From the NCBI RefSeq assembly GCF_017877355.1, contig NZ_JAGIPR010000013.1:1-64000 (forward strand): a stretch of DNA of 64,000 bases. Reading direction: 5' to 3'. Positions 18,110 through 26,945 of the stretch are shown one piece after another. How positions within the stretch are numbered: position 1 is the stretch's first letter; every line of letters begins with the position of its first letter. This stretch comes from Chryseobacterium jejuense (GTDB taxonomy: Bacteria > Bacteroidota > Bacteroidia > Flavobacteriales > Weeksellaceae). Position numbers and translations under genes: made by a program. The notes beneath the pieces were generated by a model. The model had not been told where the DNA came from and did not search any database. It saw only the letters and a program-made list of their open reading frames with translations.

Positions 18110-18922
18110 TTATTCGTAGAACTCTTTAATGACATAGTTTCTTTTGTTCAGTTTATTAAGTTCTTTTAAAAGATAATAACGATGCAGGAACCCTGTTAAA
18201 ACAACAATTTTTTTATGAGGATACTTTTCAGCTATATGATAAATGTTTTTTGCCATAGTTTGATTTCTGAGATCCCAAAACCCGGACATTAATTTAAACC
18301 CATCCCTATAACTTATTTTTTCACCATTGGGCTTTGTCACATATCTGTTAGCAAATTCAGGCCTTTGGTCTGTGATCTTTATTAACCCTAAATATTGTGC
18401 ATTTTGTCTTCTTTCAGAAATTTTATCCGTTGTTTTATTATTGAAATTTTCAGGAGATAATTCTGCGATCTTCATAAGCTCCTTGGTAGTATTGAGAAAA
18501 TCTTCATATAATTTTGTTTCGGCAGATGACAGTTGTTTAGATTTGTATAAGCTGTCAATCAACTTTACAGACAGGTTGTCTGCAGGAACCATTCCTCTAT
18601 CTTTCCGGTACTGATTTCTGCCTTCAAAATCAAAAGGAAATCTTAATGTTCCAGGATATTTTTTAAGGTACAAATTAGTTGCAGTGATCTCATTTTCTTT
18701 AGAGGTATTATTAGTTTCATATTCTTGCATTCCCTTACTGTCAACTTCATGGAGGGTGATATCCGGTTTTATCTTTTCAAGCATTGCAAATAATATGGCA
18801 GGGTGGTAATTCGGTACACTGTCATGTATATTTCCGATCACATATATTTCCGTTTTATTTTGTGAAAAATAAAAGTTAGTCATTAGAAAAAGGAAGAATA
18901 CCAGTGAATGTCTCATTTTCAT
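18110..18922 (-). CDS. Secreted TIKI/TraB-like (GX2H) protein
   Basis: The 270-residue protein has a signal peptide (MKMRHSLVFFLFLMTNFYFSQ). The core resembles the TIKI/TraB/ChaN-type fold: EIYVIGNIHDSVPNYHPAIL near the start, KPDITLHEVDSKGM after it, and KIVVLTGFLHRYYLLKEL near the end. The two Gly-x-x-His motifs (GNIH, GFLH) and the acidic pair after DITLHE are the features conserved in that group, some members of which are metal-dependent proteases. The activity is inferred only. The promoter matches the consensus well. It appears monocistronic. Confidence 0.65.
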   Translation of the reverse strand: MKMRHSLVFFLFLMTNFYFSQNKTEIYVIGNIHDSVPNYHPAILFAMLEKIKPDITLHEVDSKGMQEYETNNTSKENEITATNLYLKKYPGTLRFPFDFEGRNQYRKDRGMVPADNLSVKLIDSLYKSKQLSSAETKLYEDFLNTTKELMKIAELSPENFNNKTTDKISERRQNAQYLGLIKITDQRPEFANRYVTKPNGEKISYRDGFKLMSGFWDLRNQTMAKNIYHIAEKYPHKKIVVLTGFLHRYYLLKELNKLNKRNYVIKEFYE

Positions 18923-18936
18923 AAAGTTATTAGATC

Positions 18937-18966
18937 CAAATATAGATAAGTTTACATACTTAACAA
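18937..18966 (-). promoter_or_regulatory. Promoter of the TIKI-like gene
   Basis: The minus strand reads TTG (18964-18966), 19 bases, then TATATTTG (18937-18944). Both elements and the spacing fit the Bacteroidota consensus, and the start codon is 15 bases downstream. Confidence 0.75.
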
Positions 18967-19077
18967 AAGATATCTCTTTATTTAATCAGTTTGAATCGAA
19001 TTCCGATCTTATCAAACATCAATGCATTTGCGCTTTCATAGCTGTAAATTTGCTTATATAAAATCAAAATCAACAAT

Positions 19078-20103
19078 ATGGAATTAGGAATAGGAATGTT
19101 CGGTGATTTGGCTTTTGACCAGTCAACCGGAAAATATAGAGATGCAGGAGTTAAGATTCATGAAATTCTGGAGCAGGTGAAGTTCATGGATGAGGTAGGA
19201 ATAGATGTTTTTGCAATGGGAGAACATCACCGTCCGGATTATGCTGTTTCTTCACCGGAAATGGTATTGGCAGCAGCGGCAAGCATCACAAAAAATATAA
19301 AACTGGCGAGTGGAGTTACGGTTTTAAGCTCATCTGAACCGGTAAAAGTATATGAGGATTTTTCAACATTGGATCTGATCTCCAATGGGAGAGCAGAAAT
19401 ATTCGTAGGACGTGGAAGTTTTATTGAATCATTCCCGCTATATGGTTATTCTTTGAATGATTATGAAGAACTGTTTGATGAAAAGCTGGATTTGTTGTTA
19501 AAGATCAATTCTGAAGAAAATGTGACCTGGTCCGGAAAGCTTCGTGCTCCTATGAAAGACCAGACGGTGTATCCAAGAGCAAAAAATGATGGTAAACTTT
19601 CCATCTGGAGAGCGGTAGGAGGAACTCCACAGTCTGTTTTAAGTGCAGCTCAATTAGGAATGCCTTTAGTAGTAGCCATCATTGGAGGAATGCCGATTCA
19701 GTTTAAAAACCTGATCGAATTCTATAAACAGGAATATCAAAAAGCAGGGCATGATATGTCTAAAATGCAGATTGCTATTCATTCACATACTTTTGTAAGT
19801 GACGATCAGAATGTGGTAGACGGATATTTCCATAACTATAAATCTCAGATGGATAGGATAGGTTCCTCCAGAGGTTGGGCTCCTTACACGAAATTGCAGT
19901 ATGATGGCGGAAGAAGTAAGGATGGAGCATTATTCATCGGAAGTCCGGCTGAAGTAGCGGATAAAATTGCTTATATGAAAGAGCTCTTTGGAATCACAAG
20001 ATTCATTGGGCACATGGATATTGGTGATCCGGCTCACGACATCATGATGAAGTCTATTGAACTCTTCGGGAAAGAAGTAAAACCATTGGTACAAAACCTG
20101 TAA
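19078..20103 (+). CDS. LLM-class flavin-dependent oxidoreductase
   Basis: The 341-residue protein is a bacterial luciferase-like monooxygenase (TIM barrel, FMN/F420 class). Typical stretches are ELGIGMFGDLAFD at the start, GIDVFAMGEHHRPDYAVSSPE (about 39-59), IKLASGVTVLSSSEPVKVYEDF and NGRAEIFVGRGSFIESF. The C-terminal region has FIGSPAEVADKIAYMKELFGITRF. The substrate is unknown. A -7 box TAAATTTG lies at 19045-19052, with a TTG 14 bases upstream of it, shorter than usual. It is followed by a palindrome shared with the convergent sbcC. Confidence 0.92.
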   Translation: MELGIGMFGDLAFDQSTGKYRDAGVKIHEILEQVKFMDEVGIDVFAMGEHHRPDYAVSSPEMVLAAAASITKNIKLASGVTVLSSSEPVKVYEDFSTLDLISNGRAEIFVGRGSFIESFPLYGYSLNDYEELFDEKLDLLLKINSEENVTWSGKLRAPMKDQTVYPRAKNDGKLSIWRAVGGTPQSVLSAAQLGMPLVVAIIGGMPIQFKNLIEFYKQEYQKAGHDMSKMQIAIHSHTFVSDDQNVVDGYFHNYKSQMDRIGSSRGWAPYTKLQYDGGRSKDGALFIGSPAEVADKIAYMKELFGITRFIGHMDIGDPAHDIMMKSIELFGKEVKPLVQNL

Positions 20104-20115
20104 TGACAGGTTTTA

Positions 20116-20174
20116 TTTAACCACAAAAGTCGCAAAAGTTTTATTAAAATAAAGCTTTTGTGGTTTTTGTGGTT
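20116..20174. terminator. Bidirectional terminator-like palindrome
   Basis: The arms AACCACAAAAGTCGCAAAAG and CTTTTGTGGTTTTTGTGGTT pair with a few wobbles between the convergent oxidoreductase and sbcC genes. It also resembles the interspersed AACCACA palindrome at 17912. Confidence 0.6.
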
Positions 20175-20180
20175 TAAAAA

Positions 20181-23100
20181 TTAGATAATTTCAATCAGAC
20201 TTCCTCTTTCCTCATCCTTAATAATATTGAGTGCTGTAGGAATCTTTTCCTTAAGTTCTTCTACGTGAGAAATAATTCCCACAATTCTATTCTCCTTCAT
20301 CAGGTTAGTAAGCGTTTCAAATACAATATTTACAGATTCCGTATCCTGAGTTCCGAAACCTTCATCAATAAAGAAGAAGTTTTTATCGGCCTGAGCATTA
20401 GACTGAACACTTTCTGCCAAGGCTAAAGCAAGACTTAAAGATACCTGAAATGCCTGTCCACCCGAAAGCGTTTTCACACTTCTGCTTCTGCCTTCGTTGA
20501 GGTAATCGATGATTTCAAAATCATTATTTTCATTAAGCTGTAGGCTTAATTGATTTCTTGTCATTCTATGGAAGCGGGTATTGGCATGATCACATAGCTG
20601 TCTCAGATAGATAGAAGAAACATATTGTACAAAGCCGGCACCTTTAAACAGATTCATCATCAGTTTCAGGTTTTCAGAACGTTTTTGAAGCTTTGTTAAT
20701 TCCTTTAGAAGCTCTTCTTTTTTCTTGTATTCCTTTTCTAACCTTTCTTTTTCAGCAATCAGGGTCACAACAGAGTCGTTGATCTGCTTCAATTCAGCTT
20801 GGGCTTCTGCAAACTGTTTTTCAGTCAATGAAAACTGTTCATCATCAAAGGAAAGGTTTTTCAGTTTCAGCTCCAGTCCTTCAATCACTTTCTTCAGGGT
20901 TTCAAAATCAATTTTGAATTGCTGGATTTTGGCTCTTGTCTCCTGAATATTGATTTCCAGTTGCAAAATATTTTCCACCTCATGAAATGCTGTGAAATGA
21001 TATTCATTTAAAGCCTTATCAATAGTTTGCTGGTTCTCTGAAATTTCTTTTCCAAGTTCTGCAATCTGTTTTTCAGACTGGTTGACAATCGCTTTCTGCT
21101 CCGCAAGTTTAGGAGCGAGATCCTTTTCTTGTTGAGTCGCTTTTTGATAGCTTTGTTCTGTTTCCGTATTGGATTGTACTAATTTCTGATGAACTTCTTC
21201 AACTTCTGCTACCGTTTGTTGTGCATAATGCTCCCACTCCAGAATTTTAATGTTGTAACGGCTGATATTGATTTCTTTCTGCTTTGTAGCCTCTTCCAGT
21301 TTGAACGTTTCCAGAGCATTTTTATATTTTTCCAGAACTTTACTTTCTTTTTCAAGGGTTTCTCGCTCCAGGTTGATCATTTTGTCCGTTTCTTCAATCT
21401 TCTTTTCCACAGCGAAAGAATCAGATCTTTTTTTCTCAAAATCATCCTCCTGATCAGGACTGAATTGCTTCCAAGTAAACTGTTGAAAATGGCCTTCCAT
21501 ATCCTTTTGGATCTGCTGAAGAACTTTCTGTTCAGAGATCAGCTGCTCCTCAAAGATTTTCTTTCTGTCCAGAATTTTTTCAACGGCAGTTTCCTGTTGC
21601 TGAAGTTGATGGGTTTCCTGTTCAAGCGTCTTAATTTTTCCCTGAATATCCTGTAATTCGGTATTCACATCATGAAATTCCACAATATGAGGATGTTCCT
21701 GAGAACCACAAAGCGGGCAAGCTTCTCCATCATGAAGTTCATTCGCAAAACGGGAAAGTTCCTTTTGAATTTTCAGATGATCAAGCTTTTGAGAAAGTTC
21801 CTTTTTCTGAGCTTCCAGAGCTTCTTTTTTAGTATTGAAATCAGCTTTAAAGTTTTCCTGAAGAGCAAAAGGTTTTAATTCCTCAGCAATCAGTTCAATT
21901 TGCTTCTGATGCTTTTGAGTTTTTTCAATTTGCTCTTGTTGTGATTTTTTGAAGTTTTTCTGTTGAATAAACCAGTTACTTACATTGGAAAGTAAAGAGG
22001 TATCAAGCTTCTGCTCCTTTAAAATATCAATGTTTTTAGAGAGTTCAGTAATCTTTTTCTGAATAACATCCCTTTGAGCTTCTACTTCTGCTACCTTTTC
22101 TGAGCCTTTTTGAGTTCTTTCATTAAGTGTTTTGATCTCATCATAAAATTTCAGGATCTGTACAATAAGTCTCAAATCATTTTCCTGTATTCTGGACTGT
22201 TCCAAAGCCTTGAACTTCGGTTCCAAAACAGTGAGCTGTTCCTTTACAAGATTAAAAGCAATTTCTGTTTCCTGTACAGCTTTGATCTGACTTTCTTTCT
22301 CATTCCTTTTTTCAGCAACAGTTTTGGAAAGCCTGTTTTTTTCAGTAATTAATGGATTGAAAGCTCTGAATGTACGATCATAAAGCTCTGTTTGAGCCTC
22401 AAGCACATCCATCTGAGGTTTCTGCTCAGAAAGTTTGTTGAAGTTCACCCGGTTTTGTTGTAAGCTTTCAAAATCGGTTTTTAAATTTTTCAGTTGTTGA
22501 TAAGTCTGGGAAACCTTTTCAAAATTTTCATTGGCCTGGATCAGTTTTTTCTGTTCCTCTCCCAAAAGATCTTTCTGAAGCTGAATTTTTTCTTCACTAA
22601 TCTCTTCAAAACCCTTGAGCTGGCCTTCAAGCTGATCCAGTTCTGATCGGTTTCTGGTATTCAAAGCAGAAACGTTATTCTGCAGATCATAACGCTGAAG
22701 ACTGAAAATCTCCTTCATCATATTTGTTCTGTCTGCAGCACCCAATTCAAGAAATTCTTTAAACTGTCCTTGAGGAATAATGATGGTACGTTTAAAATTG
22801 GAATAGCTTAAACCAATGATCTCTTCCGCATTGGAATGATCCAAAGGAACCCATTTCCCTTTAATGTTCTCATAGAACGTTACAGAATAAGGTTTTACAT
22901 CCTCAAACTTTTTAGAATTTCGTCTGAAATCTCTGGTGGCGCGGAAAAGCTTATTTTCATAATTAATAAAATCAAACTCAATATAGGACGATTTTGATTT
23001 TAAATTCATCATATTATACGCTCTTTTGTCACGCATATTCAGACGTTCCGTTTCACCATATAAAGCAAACGAAATAGCCTCGAGGACCGAAGATTTTCCG

Positions 23101-23216
23101 GAACCTACAGCTCCAAAAATACCGAATAATCCAGCTTCCGTAAGATTTTTGAAATCAATGGTCTGACGTTCCTGATAAGAATACAAACCTTCAATCGTTA
23201 ATTGAACAGGAATCAT
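20181..23216 (-). CDS. sbcC: Exonuclease SbcCD, ATPase subunit
   Basis: The 1011-residue SMC-like ATPase forms with SbcD a nuclease that opens hairpin DNA and trims double-strand ends. The N-terminal Walker A is FGAVGSGKSSVLEA (about 35-48). Long coiled coils run from about 190 to 850 and enclose a zinc hook, ACPLCGSQEHP (about 500). The C-terminal half carries the ABC signature VKTLSGGQAFQVSLSLALAL and Walker B FFFIDEGFGTQD. The length is normal. It starts 3 bases after the sbcD stop, so the two are co-transcribed and probably translationally coupled. Confidence 0.96.
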   Translation of the reverse strand: MIPVQLTIEGLYSYQERQTIDFKNLTEAGLFGIFGAVGSGKSSVLEAISFALYGETERLNMRDKRAYNMMNLKSKSSYIEFDFINYENKLFRATRDFRRNSKKFEDVKPYSVTFYENIKGKWVPLDHSNAEEIIGLSYSNFKRTIIIPQGQFKEFLELGAADRTNMMKEIFSLQRYDLQNNVSALNTRNRSELDQLEGQLKGFEEISEEKIQLQKDLLGEEQKKLIQANENFEKVSQTYQQLKNLKTDFESLQQNRVNFNKLSEQKPQMDVLEAQTELYDRTFRAFNPLITEKNRLSKTVAEKRNEKESQIKAVQETEIAFNLVKEQLTVLEPKFKALEQSRIQENDLRLIVQILKFYDEIKTLNERTQKGSEKVAEVEAQRDVIQKKITELSKNIDILKEQKLDTSLLSNVSNWFIQQKNFKKSQQEQIEKTQKHQKQIELIAEELKPFALQENFKADFNTKKEALEAQKKELSQKLDHLKIQKELSRFANELHDGEACPLCGSQEHPHIVEFHDVNTELQDIQGKIKTLEQETHQLQQQETAVEKILDRKKIFEEQLISEQKVLQQIQKDMEGHFQQFTWKQFSPDQEDDFEKKRSDSFAVEKKIEETDKMINLERETLEKESKVLEKYKNALETFKLEEATKQKEINISRYNIKILEWEHYAQQTVAEVEEVHQKLVQSNTETEQSYQKATQQEKDLAPKLAEQKAIVNQSEKQIAELGKEISENQQTIDKALNEYHFTAFHEVENILQLEINIQETRAKIQQFKIDFETLKKVIEGLELKLKNLSFDDEQFSLTEKQFAEAQAELKQINDSVVTLIAEKERLEKEYKKKEELLKELTKLQKRSENLKLMMNLFKGAGFVQYVSSIYLRQLCDHANTRFHRMTRNQLSLQLNENNDFEIIDYLNEGRSRSVKTLSGGQAFQVSLSLALALAESVQSNAQADKNFFFIDEGFGTQDTESVNIVFETLTNLMKENRIVGIISHVEELKEKIPTALNIIKDEERGSLIEII

Positions 23217-23219
23217 AGC

Positions 23220-24425
23220 TTAAGCATTTAAAATTTCGTTAAACAATTTCATCAATTCTTCATTGGCTTCCTGGCCTGCATTTTTTGATTTAAAATAATC
23301 CTTGAACAATGTTTCTATATTCTGATTTAAATTAATTTCATGGTTTATTTCTTCACTGGATTCACGGTTTTTAACTTTAGGGATAAGATGAACAATTCCA
23401 GTATGAGACTGATAGATCAATCTACGTTCATCAGCGGTTAAAAAAGTTTCACTTTCTAATGTCAGTTCAATAAATGTATTGGGGTTTTCCTCTAGCCATT
23501 GAACTGTTTCATCAACGGATGTAAACGTTTTTCTCACTAAAGTTCTTCCGCTTTTCAATATCTTTTTTTCATACGAAACAGGTTTCCCCGGTTCAGCATC
23601 GATGATAGAAACATATTTTGTCTGTCCCGCTTCACTAAAGCTATAGCATAGGGGAGAAGAGGAATAAATTACCGGTTTTTCCTTTGTCCCGATATTCTGA
23701 AAACCATGTAAGTGGCCTAAAGCCGTATATTGAATCTGTTCAGGAATACTATCGGAATAAATAAGATCTGCATTCCCGATTTTGATCGGTTTTTCTCCTT
23801 CAGGCTCTTCTAAAATATCACCGCCTCTTTTATTCATATATAAATGCGCAGTCAGAAGGTTGATCCCATTTTCATCACAGAACTGGTTTGCAAGATCTTT
23901 CCAGGTTCTGGAAAGTACATTATTGATCTCCTCCTCTTTATTTTCTCCTAAATATTCTTTCAGACGGATCTCGTTGGCATAAGGAGTATGCAATAGTCTT
24001 ACAGGAAAATCAATAGTATTGATCTTCATTTCTATAAACCCTTCTTTTGAATGGGTAATTTTAAAATGTTCTGTTCCAAACGGGATAATTTCCGCTTTGG
24101 GATGACCTATGAGAATAACTCCGCATTCTCTGGCCAATGGATCCGGAGCATCGATGAGGTTGGGAGAATCGTGATTTCCTGAAATAGCAATTACAGGACG
24201 TTTTCCGTTTTGTGATAAACGTTTCAGGGTTTTATAAAAAAGCTCAACGGCTTCTACAGCGGGGTTGAAATTATCAAACAGATCGCCGGCAATAAGGATC
24301 ATATCAACATGCTCATCATCAGCAATCGTGATGATTTCTTCCATCACTGAAACTTGCTCCTCCAGTCGGGAAAAGCGGTCCAGTCGTTTTCCTAAATGCC
24401 AGTCGGCTGTGTGTAGAATTTTCAT
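23220..24425 (-). CDS. sbcD: Exonuclease SbcCD, nuclease subunit
   Basis: The 401-residue protein is the Mre11-like metallophosphoesterase of SbcCD. Metal ligands are visible in order: ILHTADWHLGKR (D, H at 7-9), ILIAGDLFDNFNPA (about 44-57), AISGNHDSPNLI (about 80-92) and the C-terminal LGHLHGFQNIG pair of histidines. A cap domain and a C-terminal region that contacts SbcC follow. It is the first gene of the sbcDC operon. Confidence 0.96.
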   Translation of the reverse strand: MKILHTADWHLGKRLDRFSRLEEQVSVMEEIITIADDEHVDMILIAGDLFDNFNPAVEAVELFYKTLKRLSQNGKRPVIAISGNHDSPNLIDAPDPLARECGVILIGHPKAEIIPFGTEHFKITHSKEGFIEMKINTIDFPVRLLHTPYANEIRLKEYLGENKEEEINNVLSRTWKDLANQFCDENGINLLTAHLYMNKRGGDILEEPEGEKPIKIGNADLIYSDSIPEQIQYTALGHLHGFQNIGTKEKPVIYSSSPLCYSFSEAGQTKYVSIIDAEPGKPVSYEKKILKSGRTLVRKTFTSVDETVQWLEENPNTFIELTLESETFLTADERRLIYQSHTGIVHLIPKVKNRESSEEINHEINLNQNIETLFKDYFKSKNAGQEANEELMKLFNEILNA

Positions 24426-24494
24426 AAAAAGTTAATCATTATTTAAAGGAAATATAGGCTTCTAAAGGTCATTAGGTTTAATAATAAACGATTT

Positions 24495-24647
24495 TCATGG
24501 TTTGTCATCAGTTTCTTTTGCTTTGAAATCCTGATGAATTTGTTTTAAACGTGCTTTCCTTTCTGTTTCTGCATTTTGTGCTTTCCTTTTTTTCTGGTCA
24601 ATTTTATTTTTATTTTTTTTCCTGTTTGCTTCGTTGTTTTTGCTCAT
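24495..24647 (-). CDS. Small lysine-rich protein of unknown function
   Basis: A 50-residue frame starts at the ATG at 24647 (MSKNNEANRKKNKNKIDQKK...). A longer frame begins at 24692 but adds a segment unlike the rest, so I prefer the internal start. The protein is highly basic (over a quarter Lys/Arg), has no Cys and is predicted to be a single charged helix, then DFKAKETDDKP. It could be a nucleic-acid-associated or ribosome-associated micro-protein, or simply a disordered protein. It precedes sbcD on the same strand, 69 bases upstream. Confidence 0.55.
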   Translation of the reverse strand: MSKNNEANRKKNKNKIDQKKRKAQNAETERKARLKQIHQDFKAKETDDKP

Positions 24648-24764
24648 ATTTTGGGTAACGAAAGTTTTATGGGTAAGAAATAGCTTCATCAAAAATACTA
24701 AAGATTAAGAGTTGAAACAATTTTAGTCGCTAAGTCTGATAAAATGTTTTAATTTTACTGCGTT

Positions 24765-25016
24765 ATGGAAGAAAAATCAAAAGATCCTTTACACGGAAAG
24801 AGGCTTGATGCTATTCTTGAAGAACTGGTAGAATATTATCAGGGGTTTGAGGAATTGGGAAAACAAATCAATATCAAATGTTTTACAGATAACCCGAGTA
24901 TCAATTCATCATTGAAGTTTTTACGAAAAACAGATTGGGCAAGGGCGAAAGTTGAAAGTTTGTATTTGTATGTTTTAAGACAGAAAAAAAGAGACGAGTC
25001 TAGGAATAAGAAGTAA
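24765..25016 (+). CDS. VF530-family DNA-binding protein (DUF2132)
   Basis: The 83-residue protein matches the VF530/DUF2132 family over its whole length: DPLHGKRLDAILEELVEYY, then GFEELGKQINIKCFTDNPS and LKFLRKTDWARAKVESLYL. Structures of the family show a small helical fold resembling DNA/chromatin-binding domains; the function is not established. A basic tail (RQKKRDESRNKK) extends past the domain. It is divergent from the micro-protein gene. Confidence 0.9.
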   Translation: MEEKSKDPLHGKRLDAILEELVEYYQGFEELGKQINIKCFTDNPSINSSLKFLRKTDWARAKVESLYLYVLRQKKRDESRNKK

Positions 25017-25179
25017 CAAGGTGCTGGGAGCTGGAAGTTTCTGCTGGTCTTATAACTTCTGCTAGTTCATGAAAATATTTTTGGGATGAATAAAGAGTAG
25101 TAGTTGTTCTTTATGCCTTTCATAGCTTCCTTCTTTCTATCTGTAGGCTTTCAACCTAATGAAATCATTTCAAAAACAT

Positions 25180-25215
25180 TATATTTGTAGTGTTAATCGT
25201 GAAGAAAAATCACGA
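25180..25215 (+). promoter_or_regulatory. -7 box and leader hairpin of the SlyD-like gene
   Basis: TATATTTG at 25180-25187 matches the -7 consensus. The predicted leader contains a small hairpin TCGTGA/TCACGA (25197-25202 with 25210-25215, loop of 7). No -33 TTG is well placed. Confidence 0.5.
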
Positions 25216-25229
25216 CAAAAAAAGAAAAT

Positions 25230-25730
25230 ATGACAATTGAAAACAATCACGTTGTAGCTGTAAAGTATATACTTCACACAATCGAAGCAGATGGAGCTAA
25301 AGTTCTGGTAGAAGAAACAACAGCAGAAAATCCCCTTACATTTTTGTACGGTGTAGGAATGATGATTCCAAAATTTGAAGAAAATATCCTAGGTTTGAAA
25401 GCTGGTGATAAAGCTGCTTTTGTAATTCAGCCTGAAGAAGCTTACGGAGAAAGACAGCCTGATGCTATTGCACAATTACCACTTGAAATGTTCCAAGAAT
25501 CAGGAACACCTCCAATTGGAGCAATTTTACCTTTATCAGACAACCAAGGAAATAACTTCCAGGCTTTTGTAGTAGAAGTAACTCCGGAAGCTGTAGTAGC
25601 AGACCTTAATCACCCAATGGCTGGTAAAGTGTTAGATTTCCAGGTAGAAGTTTTAAACACTCGTCCTGCAACAGAAGAGGAATTATCACACGGTCACGCT
25701 CACGGAATTGACGGAACTGAGGCTCACTAA
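25230..25730 (+). CDS. FKBP-type peptidyl-prolyl isomerase, SlyD-like
   Basis: The 166-residue protein has the SlyD architecture: a split FKBP domain (start KYILHTIEADGAKVLVEE; LTFLYGVGMMIPKFEENILGLKAGD) with an inserted-flap region (PEEAYGERQPDAIAQLPLEMF), then the return strand HPMAGKVLDFQVEVLNTRPATEEE. The His-rich end SHGHAHGIDGTEAH is a short version of the SlyD metal-binding tail. It is a cytoplasmic prolyl isomerase and chaperone, possibly with Ni/Zn handling. A terminator follows within 12 bases. Confidence 0.93.
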   Translation: MTIENNHVVAVKYILHTIEADGAKVLVEETTAENPLTFLYGVGMMIPKFEENILGLKAGDKAAFVIQPEEAYGERQPDAIAQLPLEMFQESGTPPIGAILPLSDNQGNNFQAFVVEVTPEAVVADLNHPMAGKVLDFQVEVLNTRPATEEELSHGHAHGIDGTEAH

Positions 25731-25741
25731 AAAATAATATA

Positions 25742-25769
25742 ATGTCCGATTTTGTCGGACATATTTTTG
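25742..25769 (+). terminator. Terminator of the SlyD-like gene
   Basis: The stem ATGTCCGA/TCGGACAT is followed by ATTTTTG. Confidence 0.8.
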
Positions 25770-25811
25770 TTGATTGGGTTTTCGCAAAGATCCAAAGCTT
25801 AAATAAAATGA

Positions 25812-25843
25812 AAATACCCCGCAGAATGTTCTGTGGGGTATTT
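25812..25843 (-). terminator. Terminator-like hairpin of the ychJ unit
   Basis: The stem AAATACCCCGCAGAA/TTCTGTGGGGTATTT has one wobble and a two-base loop. It lies beyond the stop of the minus-strand gene, with a repeat element in between. Confidence 0.65.
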
Positions 25844-25874
25844 CTTATAAGTAATAATAGTCAAATAGTGCTTG

Positions 25875-25925
25875 GCATTCCCCTCCGGCGGAGGGTGTCA
25901 AATCGAAGATTTGACGGGGTGGTTT
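25875..25925. repeat. Interspersed repeat (CTCCGGCGGAG / TCAAATCGAAGATTTGA)
   Basis: Two adjacent palindromes, CTCCGGCGGAG and TCAAATCGAAGATTTGA, are followed by CGGGGTGGTTT. Degenerate copies lie at 10776-10825 and about 57940-57980. It is GC-richer than its surroundings and lies between genes. Confidence 0.65.
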
Positions 25926-25936
25926 ATCCCACATTC

Positions 25937-26530
25937 TTACTCCGCATCATACTCCGTTACATCAATAAAGGTAAGAAACCACTTCCCTTCAATCTTTGTC
26001 ATGACAAATCTGAATCCGTTAATAGGCGCATTTTCCTTAGTATTCTCAGCGAGTGTTACAAAAACTACATTTTTAGAATTGAAATTGACTTTAAAAATTT
26101 CCTGATCTTTTACAGAATACTGTGATAAGAATTTATTCGCATAAGCATTCACAGCATTAGAATTAAACTGTACTGATAATCCTTCTTTTTTCCACTTTTT
26201 GTGGTTTAAATCATATTCAAAAGCAGTATCAAACTGCATCGGAAACTGATTTCTGATATTCCAAGCCTTTTGAATGTAGCCTAATGGCATATTGAAATCA
26301 ACTTCCTCGTTTAAAACAAATCCAAGATCTCCACCACTTTTAAAAAGGACACCAACACCATAGGTTGGGTTCACATATTTGTTCATAATATCACCATCTT
26401 TGGTTTGGAAACCTTTTAAAATATAGGTTACAGCAGTGGAAATCTCCTTTTTATCCTCTGCAGTTTGTGCTTTGAAAATACTAAAGCTGCAAAGCATAAA
26501 CAGCAAGGTGTACATAAAATTCTTTTTCAT
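25937..26530 (-). CDS. Secreted protein of unknown function
   Basis: The 197-residue protein has a signal peptide (MKKNFMYTLLFMLCSFSIFKAQ). The mature protein has a mixed alpha/beta pattern ending in FRFVMTKIEGKWFLTFIDVTEYDAE, which recalls NTF2-like domains where a final strand reads as KIDGKWYL. I do not recognise a defined family. It follows ychJ with a 4-base gap, so the two are one operon, but a functional link is not evident. Confidence 0.72.
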   Translation of the reverse strand: MKKNFMYTLLFMLCSFSIFKAQTAEDKKEISTAVTYILKGFQTKDGDIMNKYVNPTYGVGVLFKSGGDLGFVLNEEVDFNMPLGYIQKAWNIRNQFPMQFDTAFEYDLNHKKWKKEGLSVQFNSNAVNAYANKFLSQYSVKDQEIFKVNFNSKNVVFVTLAENTKENAPINGFRFVMTKIEGKWFLTFIDVTEYDAE

Positions 26531-26534
26531 ATTA

Positions 26535-26912
26535 TTAGTCTAAAAAATCACCTGAAACATAATACCAACGCTCATGCATTTTCTGAAAAACAGAAAGCTC
26601 ATGATGCACTTGCGGATGGTCATCCTGGTCTGTATAATAAGCCTTAAACTCTACTTGGTTTAAAGCAGGCGTTTGAATGATTTCCAGTTTTGTCCATTCA
26701 TTGATCTCTCCCCACTCCTGTAAATCCCGTTTGTTATGATACTTTCGTTTTCCCGGAAGGGTAGTTTCCATTAAATATTCCCCATTTGGGATAGCAAATG
26801 CGGAAAAGCGAGAACGCATTAATGCTTCTGCGGTAGGAGCATGCTTCTCTCCGGTGTGGTAAGGCTTGCAGCATTCTTCGTAAAGTTTTCCTGAACAGCA
26901 GGGACAATTCAT
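26535..26912 (-). CDS. ychJ: YchJ-family (UPF0225) SEC-C protein
   Basis: The 125-residue protein begins with a zinc-binding SEC-C motif, CPCCSGKLYEECCKPYHTG (residues 3-21), followed by the YchJ core APTAEALMRSRFSAFAIPNGEYL and VEFKAYYTDQDDHPQVHHELSVFQK. The core is NTF2-like. The cellular role is unknown. A -7 box TATTTTTG (minus strand, 26938-26945) lies 25 bases before the ATG. Confidence 0.92.
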   Translation of the reverse strand: MNCPCCSGKLYEECCKPYHTGEKHAPTAEALMRSRFSAFAIPNGEYLMETTLPGKRKYHNKRDLQEWGEINEWTKLEIIQTPALNQVEFKAYYTDQDDHPQVHHELSVFQKMHERWYYVSGDFLD

Positions 26913-26937
26913 CTTTTTTATTTAAAAATTTATGCTG

Positions 26938-26945
26938 CAAAAATA
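26938..26945 (-). promoter_or_regulatory. -7 promoter box for ychJ
   Basis: The minus strand reads TATTTTTG, matching TAnnTTTG. No TTG is suitably spaced upstream. Confidence 0.45.
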
